Virus record (IMG/VR): IMGVR_UViG_3300025889_000329
Coordinates: 1 to 38,564 of that record
Reading direction: 5' to 3' (one strand)
Length of the DNA: 38,564 nt
DNA from: a virus
Position numbers and translations under genes: made by a program. Position 1 is the first letter of the stretch, and every line of letters begins with the position of its first letter. Shown one piece after another: positions 25,600 to 30,458 of the stretch. The notes under the pieces are model-generated. The model had not been told where the DNA came from. It ran no database searches and was given only the letters and a program-made list of their open reading frames with translations.

Positions 25600-25631
25600 C
25601 CGCTCCCGAAGATCGAGAGCGGAGGGTTTTT
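25600..25631. terminator. GC-rich hairpin with T5 tail on the plus strand
   Basis: CCGCTC at 25600-25605 pairs with GAGCGG at 25617-25622, with an inner CGA/TCG stem, and TTTTT follows at 25627-25631 on the plus strand. A run of nine C lies to its left. It sits between phoH and the next gene, in a gene-free stretch (25425-25668) that otherwise shows only A/T-rich sequence. It may terminate plus-strand read-through or act with the next hairpin as a double terminator. Confidence 0.5.
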
Positions 25632-25661
25632 GAAAAAGGGTCCCCTTACGCTAGGGGACCC
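25632..25661 (-). terminator. Rho-independent terminator of the 140-aa gene
   Basis: GGGTCCCC at 25638-25645 pairs perfectly with GGGGACCC at 25654-25661 (8-base loop), and the minus strand continues with a T-rich tract (A run at 25633-25637). It lies 8 nt past the stop of the gene at 25669-26091. Confidence 0.85.
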
Positions 25662-25668
25662 GTGGGTG

Positions 25669-26091
25669 TCAAGCTTTTATTTCACTTTCTATGCGCTCAA
25701 TCTCTTGGGCAATGCGCTCATCTTTAACCGATGCCTTGGGATCTCTAGGGTTAAACCGATGGTGTGCCTTCTTGCCTAATTTCCAGCCAGCAGGGATAAC
25801 TTGTTCTTCTTGCCATGCTACCGATTGCTTTACCCAAGAAAACCATGCTAGAACCCGCCTCCTAGTCTTTAAAATCACGTTGACGGCTTGCCCGTCCGTA
25901 TGCCTATCAAGAAGGTTAGCAAGAAGTTGTTTTTCTAGTTTCTGACTTGTCTTGATAGTGTGGCGCAAGCGCATGATCTCATTGATAACGTCCACATCAT
26001 TAGCGGTTGCCATTGCAATGACGGTTGGAGTCTGAGTTTTATAAGCGGCCATCGCCCGCTGTCCGATGTTATTGTCTTGGATCGTGTCCAT
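25669..26091 (-). CDS. Hypothetical basic helical protein
   Basis: The 140-aa product (MDTIQDNNIGQRAMAAYKTQ) is helical and basic: VINEIMRLRHTIKTSQKLEK, then QAVNVILKTRRRVLAWFSWV, and a KKAHHRFNPRDPKAS segment before an acidic tail (RIAQEIERIESEIKA). I do not recognise the family. Its base composition is more even (higher G+C) than the phoH and head genes, marking the start of a different block of the genome. It is a single-gene unit with a terminator right behind it. Upstream, TTGCAA and GACTTT 17 bp apart with a 14-bp palindrome between them form a possible repressed promoter; no SD is visible within the 6 bases between GACTTT and the ATG. Confidence 0.65.
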   Translation of the reverse strand: MDTIQDNNIGQRAMAAYKTQTPTVIAMATANDVDVINEIMRLRHTIKTSQKLEKQLLANLLDRHTDGQAVNVILKTRRRVLAWFSWVKQSVAWQEEQVIPAGWKLGKKAHHRFNPRDPKASVKDERIAQEIERIESEIKA

Positions 26092-26107
26092 GGAAATAAA
26101 GTCTCAT

Positions 26108-26121
26108 ATCCTGATCAGGAT
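26108..26121. promoter_or_regulatory. 14-bp palindrome inside the promoter of the 140-aa gene
   Basis: ATCCTGATCAGGAT is a perfect palindrome lying between the possible -35 (TTGCAA, 26121-26126) and -10 (GACTTT) of the gene starting at 26091. A dimeric repressor bound here would block RNA polymerase. The regulator is not identified in this window. Confidence 0.45.
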
Positions 26122-26152
26122 TGCAACAAAAAAGTGAGAAAAAGTGAAAATA

Positions 26153-26185
26153 GTTATAAGGTGTTGAAAATCAACACCTTATAAC
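26153..26185. repeat. Perfect 15-bp inverted repeat with AAA loop
   Basis: GTTATAAGGTGTTGA (26153-26167) is exactly repeated in reverse complement at 26171-26185, with AAA between. There is no T-tract after it on either strand, so it is not a normal terminator. The size, 3-base loop and ATAAGG core recall the three hairpin modules at 28.8, 29.6 and 31.9 kb, though the flanks differ. Protein-binding site or RNA hairpin. Confidence 0.6.
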
Positions 26186-26224
26186 GGTATCTCAAGAAAA
26201 GTGATCTTTTTCGCTTTTTAGTGC

Positions 26225-26254
26225 TTGACAATAGTGGGGAAAATGTGGTATTCG
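26225..26254 (+). promoter_or_regulatory. Possible plus-strand promoter facing the GC repeat
   Basis: TTGACA at 26225-26230 is followed after 18 bp by TATTCG with a TGG just before it (extended -10 style, as in the four plus-strand promoters near 29 kb). Transcription would run straight into the GC-rich repeat, where no gene exists. The -10 is poor. Confidence 0.3.
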
Positions 26255-26335
26255 CACACGCCCGCCCGCACCCGCACGGGCGCACCCGCCCACGCCCGCA
26301 GGCGCACCCGCACCCGCAGGCGCACCCGCCCGCCC
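26253..26335. repeat. Very GC-rich tandem repeat of CGCACCC/CCCGCA units
   Basis: About 80 bp built almost only from G and C, with irregular units such as GCACCCGC and CAGGCGCACCCG (the latter repeated exactly 18 bp apart). The minus strand contains GGGCGGGCGGG followed by further GGG runs, so it could form a G-quadruplex. It lies in the gene-free interval 26092-26401 of an otherwise AT-rich genome. Confidence 0.85.
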
Positions 26336-26349
26336 ATATTTAGCGTATT

Positions 26350-26400
26350 TCTGGCGAACTTGGCATTCTTGCCTATTTAGAAAATGTCTGGCATTCTTGG
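26350..26400 (+). repeat. Iteron-like repeat cluster A (CTGGCATTCTTGG)
   Basis: Two to three plus-oriented copies of a ~14-bp sequence: TCTGGCGAACTTGG at 26350-26363, an overlapping TGGCATTCTTG at 26361-26371, and TCTGGCATTCTTGG at 26387-26400, with CTATTTAG between. The same word recurs in clusters at 32.1 and 34.0 kb. Confidence 0.7.
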
Positions 26401-26401
26401 G

Positions 26402-26644
26402 TTACCTTTCCCAAGGTGCAACGTCAAAGCTCAAGTCTTCCTCAAAGCAGTAGTAGTCATGGTGGCGGTTCTTCCAGTCATACATATAGATGTAGTGCTT
26501 ACCTTCCCAATGAGTGGGGACTTCATGGCCGTCACAAGCCATGCAATACATTGCGCCCCTAACAGGGATTGAATATTGCTTGCCATTGTCAAAGGTGTAG
26601 GTGCGAAGGGTGATTCCGTTTGATGTAGTATCAGTGAATGTCAT
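26402..26644 (-). CDS. Hypothetical small protein with Cys/His cluster
   Basis: The 80-aa product begins MTFTDTTSNGITLRTYTFDN and has a Cys/His-rich middle (YCMACDGHEVPTHWEGKHYI) that could bind a metal, and an aromatic, acidic C-terminus (HHDYYCFEEDLSFDVAPWER). I do not recognise the family. The ATG is preceded by no SD; instead a good promoter ends 6 bases before it, so the mRNA should start at or next to the ATG. A CTTGGG/CCCAAG hairpin overlaps the gene's end, without T-tract. Confidence 0.6.
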   Translation of the reverse strand: MTFTDTTSNGITLRTYTFDNGKQYSIPVRGAMYCMACDGHEVPTHWEGKHYIYMYDWKNRHHDYYCFEEDLSFDVAPWER

Positions 26645-26650
26645 GTGATT

Positions 26651-26678
26651 AAATTACCATATCTTGTTCAGGAGTCAA
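26651..26678 (-). promoter_or_regulatory. Sigma-70 promoter, leaderless type, for the 80-aa gene
   Basis: On the minus strand TTGACT (26678-26673), 16 bp, then TAATTT (26656-26651) preceded by TGG (extended -10). Only AATCAC separates the -10 from the ATG at 26644, so transcription should start at about the A of ATG. The TGGTAATTTAATCAC-ATG block is identical to that before the next gene. Confidence 0.75.
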
Positions 26679-26690
26679 TAGGAAAAAAGA

Positions 26691-26720
26691 AAAAAGATTC
26701 CCCTTGATCTCTCAAGGGGA
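26691..26720 (-). terminator. Terminator of the 77-aa gene
   Basis: TCCCCTTGA (26699-26707) pairs with TCAAGGGGA (26712-26720), 4-base loop, followed on the minus strand by a T-rich tract (A run at 26691-26695 and further left). It lies 9 nt past the stop at 26730. Confidence 0.88.
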
Positions 26721-26729
26721 TTTTGTTAG

Positions 26730-26963
26730 TCAGGCTGCGCAGTCCGCCCCGTTCGATGATGGATGCATCCCCAAGGTCTCGCACACCGTCATCCAGATCC
26801 CCCGCTCACAGTAGTCCTGCCTCATGTCGTTGAACTGGTCGATCATGTCCCGAAGCTTGTCGGATCTGTGAGGGTTCTCAAGCTGGTAGGAATACCTGTG
26901 GATCGCATTGGCGAGTGAGTTGAGCTTCTTAGCGGCTTTGGTTATGTCTTTCGTTCCTGTCAT
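26730..26963 (-). CDS. Hypothetical small helical protein
   Basis: The 77-aa product (MTGTKDITKAAKKLNSLANA) is mostly helical, with IHRYSYQLENPHRSDKLRDM and a Cys-containing C-terminus (YCERGIWMTVCETLGM). The gene is clearly richer in G+C than the head genes. It forms a single-gene unit with its own promoter and terminator and no SD. Family not recognised. Confidence 0.6.
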   Translation of the reverse strand: MTGTKDITKAAKKLNSLANAIHRYSYQLENPHRSDKLRDMIDQFNDMRQDYCERGIWMTVCETLGMHPSSNGADCAA

Positions 26964-26969
26964 GTGATT

Positions 26970-26997
26970 AAATTACCATATTCCATTTGAGAGTCAA
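26970..26997 (-). promoter_or_regulatory. Sigma-70 promoter, leaderless type, for the 77-aa gene
   Basis: TTGACT (26997-26992), 16 bp, TGG-TAATTT (26975-26970), then AATCAC and the ATG at 26963. Apart from the spacer it matches the promoter at 26651-26678, a duplicated control element for two unrelated proteins. Confidence 0.78.
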
Positions 26998-27008
26998 TAG
27001 AAAAAGTG

Positions 27009-27037
27009 AAAAAAAAGGGGGGCCGTTTCCGGCCCCC
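27009..27037 (-). terminator. Terminator of the lysozyme-like gene
   Basis: GGGGGCCG (27018-27025) pairs with CGGCCCCC (27030-27037), loop of 4, with eight A to the left that become T8 on the minus-strand RNA. It is 57 nt past the stop at 27094. Confidence 0.9.
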
Positions 27038-27093
27038 TTGCACGTATGATGAACAATGACAATACTACGATAACCAAACGAGGGATGAAAATT

Positions 27094-27468
27094 TTATAAA
27101 TACTTCTTGACTTTCTGCCAATACTTGATAGTGGCTTGCTTCTTGTGTCCCTTCGGACCGCCATTCCAGATCCTTGCCTGTTGCTCTAGCGTCTTGCCTT
27201 TGCCATACCTTTTGATGTAAGCGTTGAAAACTTTCTTGGCGTAATCAAGCTTGTGGCAATCCTGATAAGATCCTCCAATGCTCTTATCATACTCTACAGC
27301 ATCAAGCCAGCATACCTTGTGGATCTGAAGGGGGCCGATAGCTTTGCCATTATCCCCAACAATCCCTGCTCCAGTCCTGCCACTGCTTTCCACCATGTGG
27401 ATTGCTTCGACCAGTTCTCCTGCATTGATTGAACAAGCAGCCAGTAAAAATAAAATGATGTTTTTCAT
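27094..27468 (-). CDS. Secreted SLT-type lysozyme / transglycosylase (possible endolysin)
   Basis: Starting at ATG 27468, the 124-aa product begins MKNIILFLLAACSINAGE: a signal peptide with Lys at 2-3, a hydrophobic core and a likely cleavage after INA. The mature part carries an SLT-like catalytic segment, ELVEAIHMVESSGRTGAGIV then GPLQIHKVCW (catalytic Glu in VESSG), and ends with QQARIWNGGPKGHKKQATIK, the conserved NGG and Tyr region of small lysozymes. It would cut peptidoglycan in the periplasm, either as endolysin exported by the host Sec system or for entry. The longer frame from 27507 would cover the promoter and is rejected. It has its own promoter and terminator. Confidence 0.82.
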   Translation of the reverse strand: MKNIILFLLAACSINAGELVEAIHMVESSGRTGAGIVGDNGKAIGPLQIHKVCWLDAVEYDKSIGGSYQDCHKLDYAKKVFNAYIKRYGKGKTLEQQARIWNGGPKGHKKQATIKYWQKVKKYL

Positions 27469-27478
27469 ATGCACGATT

Positions 27479-27507
27479 AATCTAATGGAAAGAGCGCTTG
27501 TTGTCAA
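27479..27507 (-). promoter_or_regulatory. Sigma-70 promoter, near-leaderless, for the lysozyme-like gene
   Basis: TTGACA (27507-27502), 17 bp, TAGATT (27484-27479), then 10 bases to the ATG at 27468, giving a predicted leader of about 3 nt with no room for an SD. Confidence 0.75.
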
Positions 27508-27517
27508 AGGGAAAAGT

Positions 27518-27544
27518 AAAAAAAAGAGCCCCCCGAAGGGGGCT
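27518..27544 (-). terminator. Terminator of the DUF932-like gene
   Basis: AGCCCCC (27527-27533) with GGGGGCT (27538-27544), loop CGAA, preceded on the plus strand by an A run that gives the U-tract on the minus RNA. It is 11 nt past the stop at 27556. Confidence 0.9.
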
Positions 27545-27555
27545 GTTGATTGTTC

Positions 27556-28551
27556 TTACATAACCAAAGCAAACTCAGCACTTGGCTTGACTTTTAACTC
27601 TGCCAAAGCCCCCCTTGAGAAAGGATTACTGTCTGAAGGGTTAGCAGCAAGGTTCAAGATATCGCAGAACTTCCTTCGAGCCTTGAGGGAAGCATCAGCC
27701 TTGATCTTTTCCCAATCTCTAAAGAGCCGTGTCCCTGCGTTAAACAAACGGTAAAGAGTATCCCCAAGCCCTTGTTCATCCTCTGAAGGTGACACCCAGT
27801 TGACTGCAATGCGGGCTGCTGTAGTGGTCGAAACAACGTTTTTGCTGCAACGGATCACATTACCCAAGATGTTGAAAGCATCCTCATTGGATATCTGAAT
27901 CTCTTTCATCTTATCAAAGTTCCTTAGGTCGTTCTGAGCCTCGACCAATCCTTTCTGAAAAGTATCAGCAAGGAAGGAAAGGTTGATCTTCCCATCCTCC
28001 CCCAGCAAGGAGCGAGAATGTTTACGTTTACTCTTGGCTTGAGCAACGGACACTTCCATGCCATTCAAACAAGCAAGGCGTTTGATTGAAAAAGCCCCCT
28101 CTACTGACCAAGTGCCATCATAAGAGTTTTTCACTGAAAAGACTGGATTGAAGTCTTCCTTATCACTTTTCAAATCGGAAAGGATATCATAGTTCAAAAT
28201 TGCTCTTGAGCCGTGATCAAATACCTTTGCATTCATCTCGAAGTCCATCCCTGCACGTTCAATAGTTTGCGCCACTGCTTCATGCACTTCCCTGTTGGTG
28301 ATCAGGCACTTTGTCTGATAGTCGCCAAGGTAGTCGTCATTGTCTTCCCTAAATACGCCCCATGGTCCAGTGGGTTTTTTGGTTCGGGGGGAAAGCATTC
28401 GGTCTTGGTAGACTCCAAAATCCCAATCCTCAGATTCGGCGCTGCTTTTCTTCAATTGCTCTACTGGCGTCACGCTCTGAAAGCGAGGAGTGCCAGTCGT
28501 GATGACGCTTGTCATGTCGTAGTGTCCAGATGATGTTAATTGAATTGCCAT
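27556..28551 (-). CDS. DUF932-like protein of phages and plasmids
   Basis: The 331-aa product (MAIQLTSSGHYDMTSVITTG) resembles the DUF932 family: the segment FSVKNSYDGTWSVEGAFSIK then RLACLNGMEVSVAQAKSKRK matches the usual NSYDG...GAFRLVCxNGM signature. The C-terminal half is helical and carries AARIAVNWV and YRLFNAGTRLFRDW. The family occurs on plasmids, phages and mobile elements and has no settled biochemical role; it is often near replication or defence genes. Length is usual for the family. The leader (about 45-55 nt) is longer than those of neighbours but shows no SD, only A-rich sequence. Confidence 0.75.
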   Translation of the reverse strand: MAIQLTSSGHYDMTSVITTGTPRFQSVTPVEQLKKSSAESEDWDFGVYQDRMLSPRTKKPTGPWGVFREDNDDYLGDYQTKCLITNREVHEAVAQTIERAGMDFEMNAKVFDHGSRAILNYDILSDLKSDKEDFNPVFSVKNSYDGTWSVEGAFSIKRLACLNGMEVSVAQAKSKRKHSRSLLGEDGKINLSFLADTFQKGLVEAQNDLRNFDKMKEIQISNEDAFNILGNVIRCSKNVVSTTTAARIAVNWVSPSEDEQGLGDTLYRLFNAGTRLFRDWEKIKADASLKARRKFCDILNLAANPSDSNPFSRGALAELKVKPSAEFALVM

Positions 28552-28604
28552 AGTTTTTTGCAGTTAGTTTTTTTAGTTGATAGCCGCTTAATGACTATGG
28601 GATC

Positions 28605-28632
28605 AACCTATCAGAATTCAATTGAATGTCAA
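28605..28632 (-). promoter_or_regulatory. Sigma-70 promoter of the DUF932-like gene
   Basis: TTGACA (28632-28627), 16 bp, TAGGTT (28610-28605). The ATG is at 28551, so the leader is about 47 nt. It diverges from the plus-strand promoter at 28668; their -35 boxes are only 35 bp apart. Confidence 0.65.
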
Positions 28633-28667
28633 CACTTAAAACAAAAAAAGATTTTTAAATTTTCTTG

Positions 28668-28696
28668 TTGACAGCCGCCGTTGAATATGGTAAAAT
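28668..28696 (+). promoter_or_regulatory. Plus-strand promoter P1 with conserved GTGGTGCCCTGATG start
   Basis: TTGACA (28668-28673), exactly 17 bp ending in TGG, TAAAAT (28691-28696). GTGGTGCCCTGATG follows at 28701-28714, where transcription should start. No open frame of useful size follows: ATG at the end of the box gives only MCRS. An A7/T6 inverted tract follows at ~28728-28747, just before P2. Confidence 0.8.
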
Positions 28697-28748
28697 AGTA
28701 GTGGTGCCCTGATGTGCCGTAGCTAAGAAAAAAAGTGAAACTTTTTTG

Positions 28749-28777
28749 TTGACAACGCTTGACGCTTGTGGTAAAAT
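28749..28777 (+). promoter_or_regulatory. Plus-strand promoter P2 with conserved GTGGTGCCCTGATG start
   Basis: TTGACA (28749-28754), 17 bp ending in TGG, TAAAAT (28772-28777), then GTGGTGCCCTGATG at 28782-28795. Its transcript would run ~90 nt to the end of the hairpin module at 28839-28875. The A/T-tract in front (AAAAAAAGTGAAACTTTTTT) can be a UP-like element or a weak terminator of P1. Confidence 0.82.
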
Positions 28778-28838
28778 GTAAGTGGTGCCCTGATGTTGCC
28801 GCCGTCAAAGACTACACTCCCCCCTGCGCTCCCCCTTC

Positions 28839-28875
28839 TTTTATACAAGGTAGCTTGCAGCTACCTTGTATAAAA
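28839..28875. repeat. Hairpin module copy 1 (17-bp stem, TGC loop)
   Basis: The arm TTTTATACAAGGTAGCT (28839-28855) is perfectly complementary to 28859-28875. It is preceded by C-runs (CTCCCCCTTC) and followed by AAGATTATA, as in copies 2 and 3. It ends the region transcribed from P2. No U-tract follows on either strand, so it differs from the window's ordinary terminators. Confidence 0.85.
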
Positions 28876-28929
28876 AAGATTATACTGAAATCAAATTTTC
28901 ATGTCAACACCTAAATCGAAAAAAAGAAG

Positions 28930-29003
28930 AAAAAAAAGAGCGGGGACCGCTCCCCGCTCAAGACATATGAAAAGTATCAGCACAATCAACTGATACGGTT
29001 TGA
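28930..29003 (-). ncRNA. Candidate small RNA with two hairpins and a terminator
   Basis: Between two minus-strand units lies an orphan terminator: GAGCGGGG (28938-28945) with CCCCGCTC (28952-28959), then a long T-tract on the minus strand (A run from 28937 leftwards). Upstream of it is a second hairpin, GTATCAG/CTGATAC with a 9-base loop (about 28974-28996). A TTGACA at 29031-29026 is correctly placed for a start near 29000, but the -10 is poor (CAGGCT). No open frame exceeds two codons. This looks like a ~75-nt sRNA, or the remains of a deleted gene. Confidence 0.5.
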
Positions 29004-29064
29004 GCCTGCCCTTTTTGACTGGATTTGTCAACTAGAAAAAAAGAAATTTTTTGCAATTTTTTTG

Positions 29065-29093
29065 TTGACTGGTAGCGATGCAATTGGTATAAA
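29065..29093 (+). promoter_or_regulatory. Plus-strand promoter P3 with conserved GTGGTGCCCTGAT start
   Basis: TTGACT (29065-29070), 17 bp ending in TGG, TATAAA (29088-29093), followed by GTGGTGCCCTGAT at 29098-29110. It would transcribe into the terminator at 29129 and then antisense to the 96-aa gene. Here no hairpin module follows. Confidence 0.8.
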
Positions 29094-29128
29094 ATAAGTG
29101 GTGCCCTGATTTCCCCAGTAAATAAGGC

Positions 29129-29156
29129 AAAAAAAAGAGGGGGCCAAAGCCCCCTT
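29129..29156 (-). terminator. Terminator of the 96-aa gene
   Basis: GGGGGC (29139-29144) with GCCCCC (29149-29154), loop CAAA, and eight A on its left forming the minus-strand U-tract. It is directly behind the stop at 29159. Read on the plus strand it could also slow transcripts from P3. Confidence 0.9.
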
Positions 29157-29158
29157 GA

Positions 29159-29449
29159 TTAAATCCGCTCAAGGATCATTACGTTCCCGTCGGTGTCAAT
29201 GATGCGGAATCCCAGCCCCTTCAAGCCCTGCTCCATCTCGTTGTAGATGGTTTCAGAAACATATCCCGCCAGCAGAGGAGCAATCTCTTCATCCTCAAAC
29301 ACAATGCGAGTCTCCTCGCTGCCGAAGCCCCACCGTGCGATGTCAGGATATATCTCCTCACCTTCAACAGTCATCTCATACTTCTCGATGAGTCCAGCAA
29401 AGAAGCTTTCAACTTCCTTGATCCGATTTGGTTTGTTCATTGTTGCCAT
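29159..29449 (-). CDS. Hypothetical small acidic protein
   Basis: From ATG 29449 the 96-aa product reads MATMNKPNRIKEVESFFAGL, then an acidic alpha/beta stretch (EYEEI-like: YEMTVEGEEIYPDIARWGFG, VFEDEEIAPLLAGYV) and ends GFRIIDTDGNVMILERI. The pattern suggests a compact cytoplasmic protein with a C-terminal beta-hairpin. Family not recognised. The longer frame to 29626 would include promoters and a poly-Lys/Phe stretch and is rejected. It has its own promoter and terminator and no SD. Confidence 0.6.
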   Translation of the reverse strand: MATMNKPNRIKEVESFFAGLIEKYEMTVEGEEIYPDIARWGFGSEETRIVFEDEEIAPLLAGYVSETIYNEMEQGLKGLGFRIIDTDGNVMILERI

Positions 29450-29459
29450 AACAGTAAAG

Positions 29460-29488
29460 AAATTATCAGATCCTAATTGAGTTGTCAA
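29460..29488 (-). promoter_or_regulatory. Sigma-70 promoter, near-leaderless, for the 96-aa gene
   Basis: TTGACA (29488-29483), 17 bp, TAATTT (29465-29460), then 10 bases to the ATG at 29449. The spacer end GGATCTGA is shared with the promoter at 30379-30407. It diverges from P4. Confidence 0.78.
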
Positions 29489-29532
29489 CAGATTCTGATC
29501 AAAAAAAAGAAAAACTTTTTTGCATTTTTTGC

Positions 29533-29561
29533 TTGACCTACCCCATAGGAATTGGTATAAA
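29533..29561 (+). promoter_or_regulatory. Plus-strand promoter P4 with conserved GTGGACCCCTGATG start
   Basis: TTGACC (29533-29538), 17 bp ending in TGG, TATAAA (29556-29561), followed by GTGGACCCCTGATG at 29566-29579. The predicted RNA of about 86 nt ends with hairpin module copy 2. The ATG in the box opens only MKIK before a stop. Confidence 0.8.
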
Positions 29562-29616
29562 ATAAGTGGACCCCTGATGAAAATTAAGTAGCTCAGACTC
29601 CCCCTTTCTCTCCTCC

Positions 29617-29653
29617 TTTTATACAAGGTAGCTTTCAGCTACCTTGTATAAAA
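29617..29653. repeat. Hairpin module copy 2 (17-bp stem, TTC loop)
   Basis: The arm TTTTATACAAGGTAGCT (29617-29633) is complementary to 29637-29653. Arms are identical to copy 1; the loop differs (TTC against TGC). Flanks are again C-rich on the left (GACTCCCCC) and AAGATTATA on the right. Confidence 0.85.
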
Positions 29654-29708
29654 AAGATTATAACGTCACAATCAAAATCTCGTCAAGCATAATCGAAGAA
29701 AAAAAGAC

Positions 29709-29738
29709 AAAAAAAAGAGGGGGCCGAAGCCCCCCTTG
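29709..29738 (-). terminator. Terminator of the 74-aa zinc-ribbon gene
   Basis: GGGGGC (29719-29724) with GCCCCC (29729-29734), loop CGAA, A8 to the left giving the U-tract on the minus RNA; it abuts the stop at 29740. Confidence 0.9.
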
Positions 29739-29739
29739 T

Positions 29740-29964
29740 TTACTCTTCGAACCTATCCCATGGGCACTTATCGCACCATTCGATAGAGTCTTGGTTTTCG
29801 TCCCTGTACCACCTTTCGCCACATCCTGAGCAATCAAGGATTCTCTGCTTCCTTTCTTTTAAGGTTTTGTTCTCTTCCTTTGAATCGCCACCTCTCCAGT
29901 TCTCTTCGTCGTCTGAGTTGTTGTAGCGGTCCCAGCAGATGTCGTAATAGGCTTGATCATTCAT
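29740..29964 (-). CDS. Small acidic zinc-ribbon protein
   Basis: The 74-aa product (MNDQAYYDICWDRYNNSDDE) is acidic and has a zinc-ribbon-like pair CSGCG ... WCDKC near residues 45-68, separated by ~17 residues. Such small phage proteins often touch host transcription or nucleases, but nothing here fixes the role. It is a single-gene unit without SD, with a promoter 8 bases upstream of the ATG. Confidence 0.6.
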   Translation of the reverse strand: MNDQAYYDICWDRYNNSDDEENWRGGDSKEENKTLKERKQRILDCSGCGERWYRDENQDSIEWCDKCPWDRFEE

Positions 29965-29972
29965 ACGATTAA

Positions 29973-30001
29973 AATCTAATTGAAATATGATATCTTGTCA
30001 A
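29973..30001 (-). promoter_or_regulatory. Sigma-70 promoter, leaderless type, for the 74-aa gene
   Basis: TTGACA (30001-29996), 17 bp, TAGATT (29978-29973), 8 bases to the ATG at 29964; predicted leader about 1 nt. Confidence 0.78.
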
Positions 30002-30012
30002 CGGTTAATTGC

Positions 30013-30042
30013 AAAAAAAAGAGGGGGGCCGAAGCCCCCCTT
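30013..30042 (-). terminator. Terminator of the 107-aa gene
   Basis: GGGGGGC (30023-30029) with GCCCCCC (30034-30040), loop CGAA, A8 at 30013-30020 forming the U-tract; 6 nt past the stop at 30046. Confidence 0.9.
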
Positions 30043-30045
30043 GCC

Positions 30046-30369
30046 TTACCTCAAGAGAGGTTCCCAATTGAACGTCTCAGGGATAGAGTCTAAGATCTGC
30101 CGCCAGTAGCGGGGCATTTTCTTGAACAACAGCCCCATTTGCTTAGTGCTGAGAGTCCGGCCCCGCTCTACCTGCTGAGCAAAGCTTGAAAGGATCTCAG
30201 CATCCATTCCACTGAATCCCACACCATTCTGAGCCATGGTGAATCCTGCCCCTTGCTCGTCTGCGGTCTGGAAGCCGTAGACGACGGTTAACGCCCTGAG
30301 TGCCCACTTGGGATTGGTTCCGAGTTGGTTTTTGAGGGCGGCTTGTTTTGCTTTCTTTGTGACCTTCAT
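30046..30369 (-). CDS. Conserved small phage protein of unknown function
   Basis: The 107-aa product (MKVTKKAKQAALKNQLGTNP) contains KWALRALTVVYGFQTADEQ, then NGVGFSGMDAEILSSFAQQV and STKQMGLLFKKMPRYWRQIL. This arrangement (RALxxxYxxQTxxEQ ... NGxGFxGxDAxILSSFA ... KQxxxLxxxMxxYW) recurs in small proteins of phages and plasmids as far as I recall; the function is unknown. It has a promoter 9 bases upstream of ATG and no SD. Confidence 0.65.
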   Translation of the reverse strand: MKVTKKAKQAALKNQLGTNPKWALRALTVVYGFQTADEQGAGFTMAQNGVGFSGMDAEILSSFAQQVERGRTLSTKQMGLLFKKMPRYWRQILDSIPETFNWEPLLR

Positions 30370-30378
30370 GTTGGAAAT

Positions 30379-30407
30379 AAATTATCAGATCCCAATTAGA
30401 TTGTCAA
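30379..30407 (-). promoter_or_regulatory. Sigma-70 promoter, near-leaderless, for the 107-aa gene
   Basis: TTGACA (30407-30402), 17 bp ending GGATCTGA, TAATTT (30384-30379), 9 bases to the ATG at 30369. Confidence 0.78.
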
Positions 30408-30430
30408 CCGTTAAAATGAAAAAAAAGAAG

Positions 30431-30456
30431 AAAAAAAAGAGGGGCCGAAGCCCCTT
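30431..30456 (-). terminator. Terminator of the 49-aa/62-aa operon
   Basis: GGGGC (30441-30445) with GCCCC (30450-30454), loop CGAA, A8 on the left for the U-tract. It directly follows the stop at 30459. Confidence 0.85.
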
Positions 30457-30458
30457 GT

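Noticed and set aside
28793-28873. 26-aa frame MLPPSKTTLPPALPLLLYKV... after P2
   Set aside because: It begins in the conserved start box but the corresponding frames after P1, P3 and P4 are 4 codons, absent and 4 codons, so the peptide is not conserved; it also reads through the hairpin.
29449-29626. Upstream extension of the 96-aa gene
   Set aside because: It would translate the promoter, A-tracts and the P4 region; the promoter and ATG at 29449 fit better.
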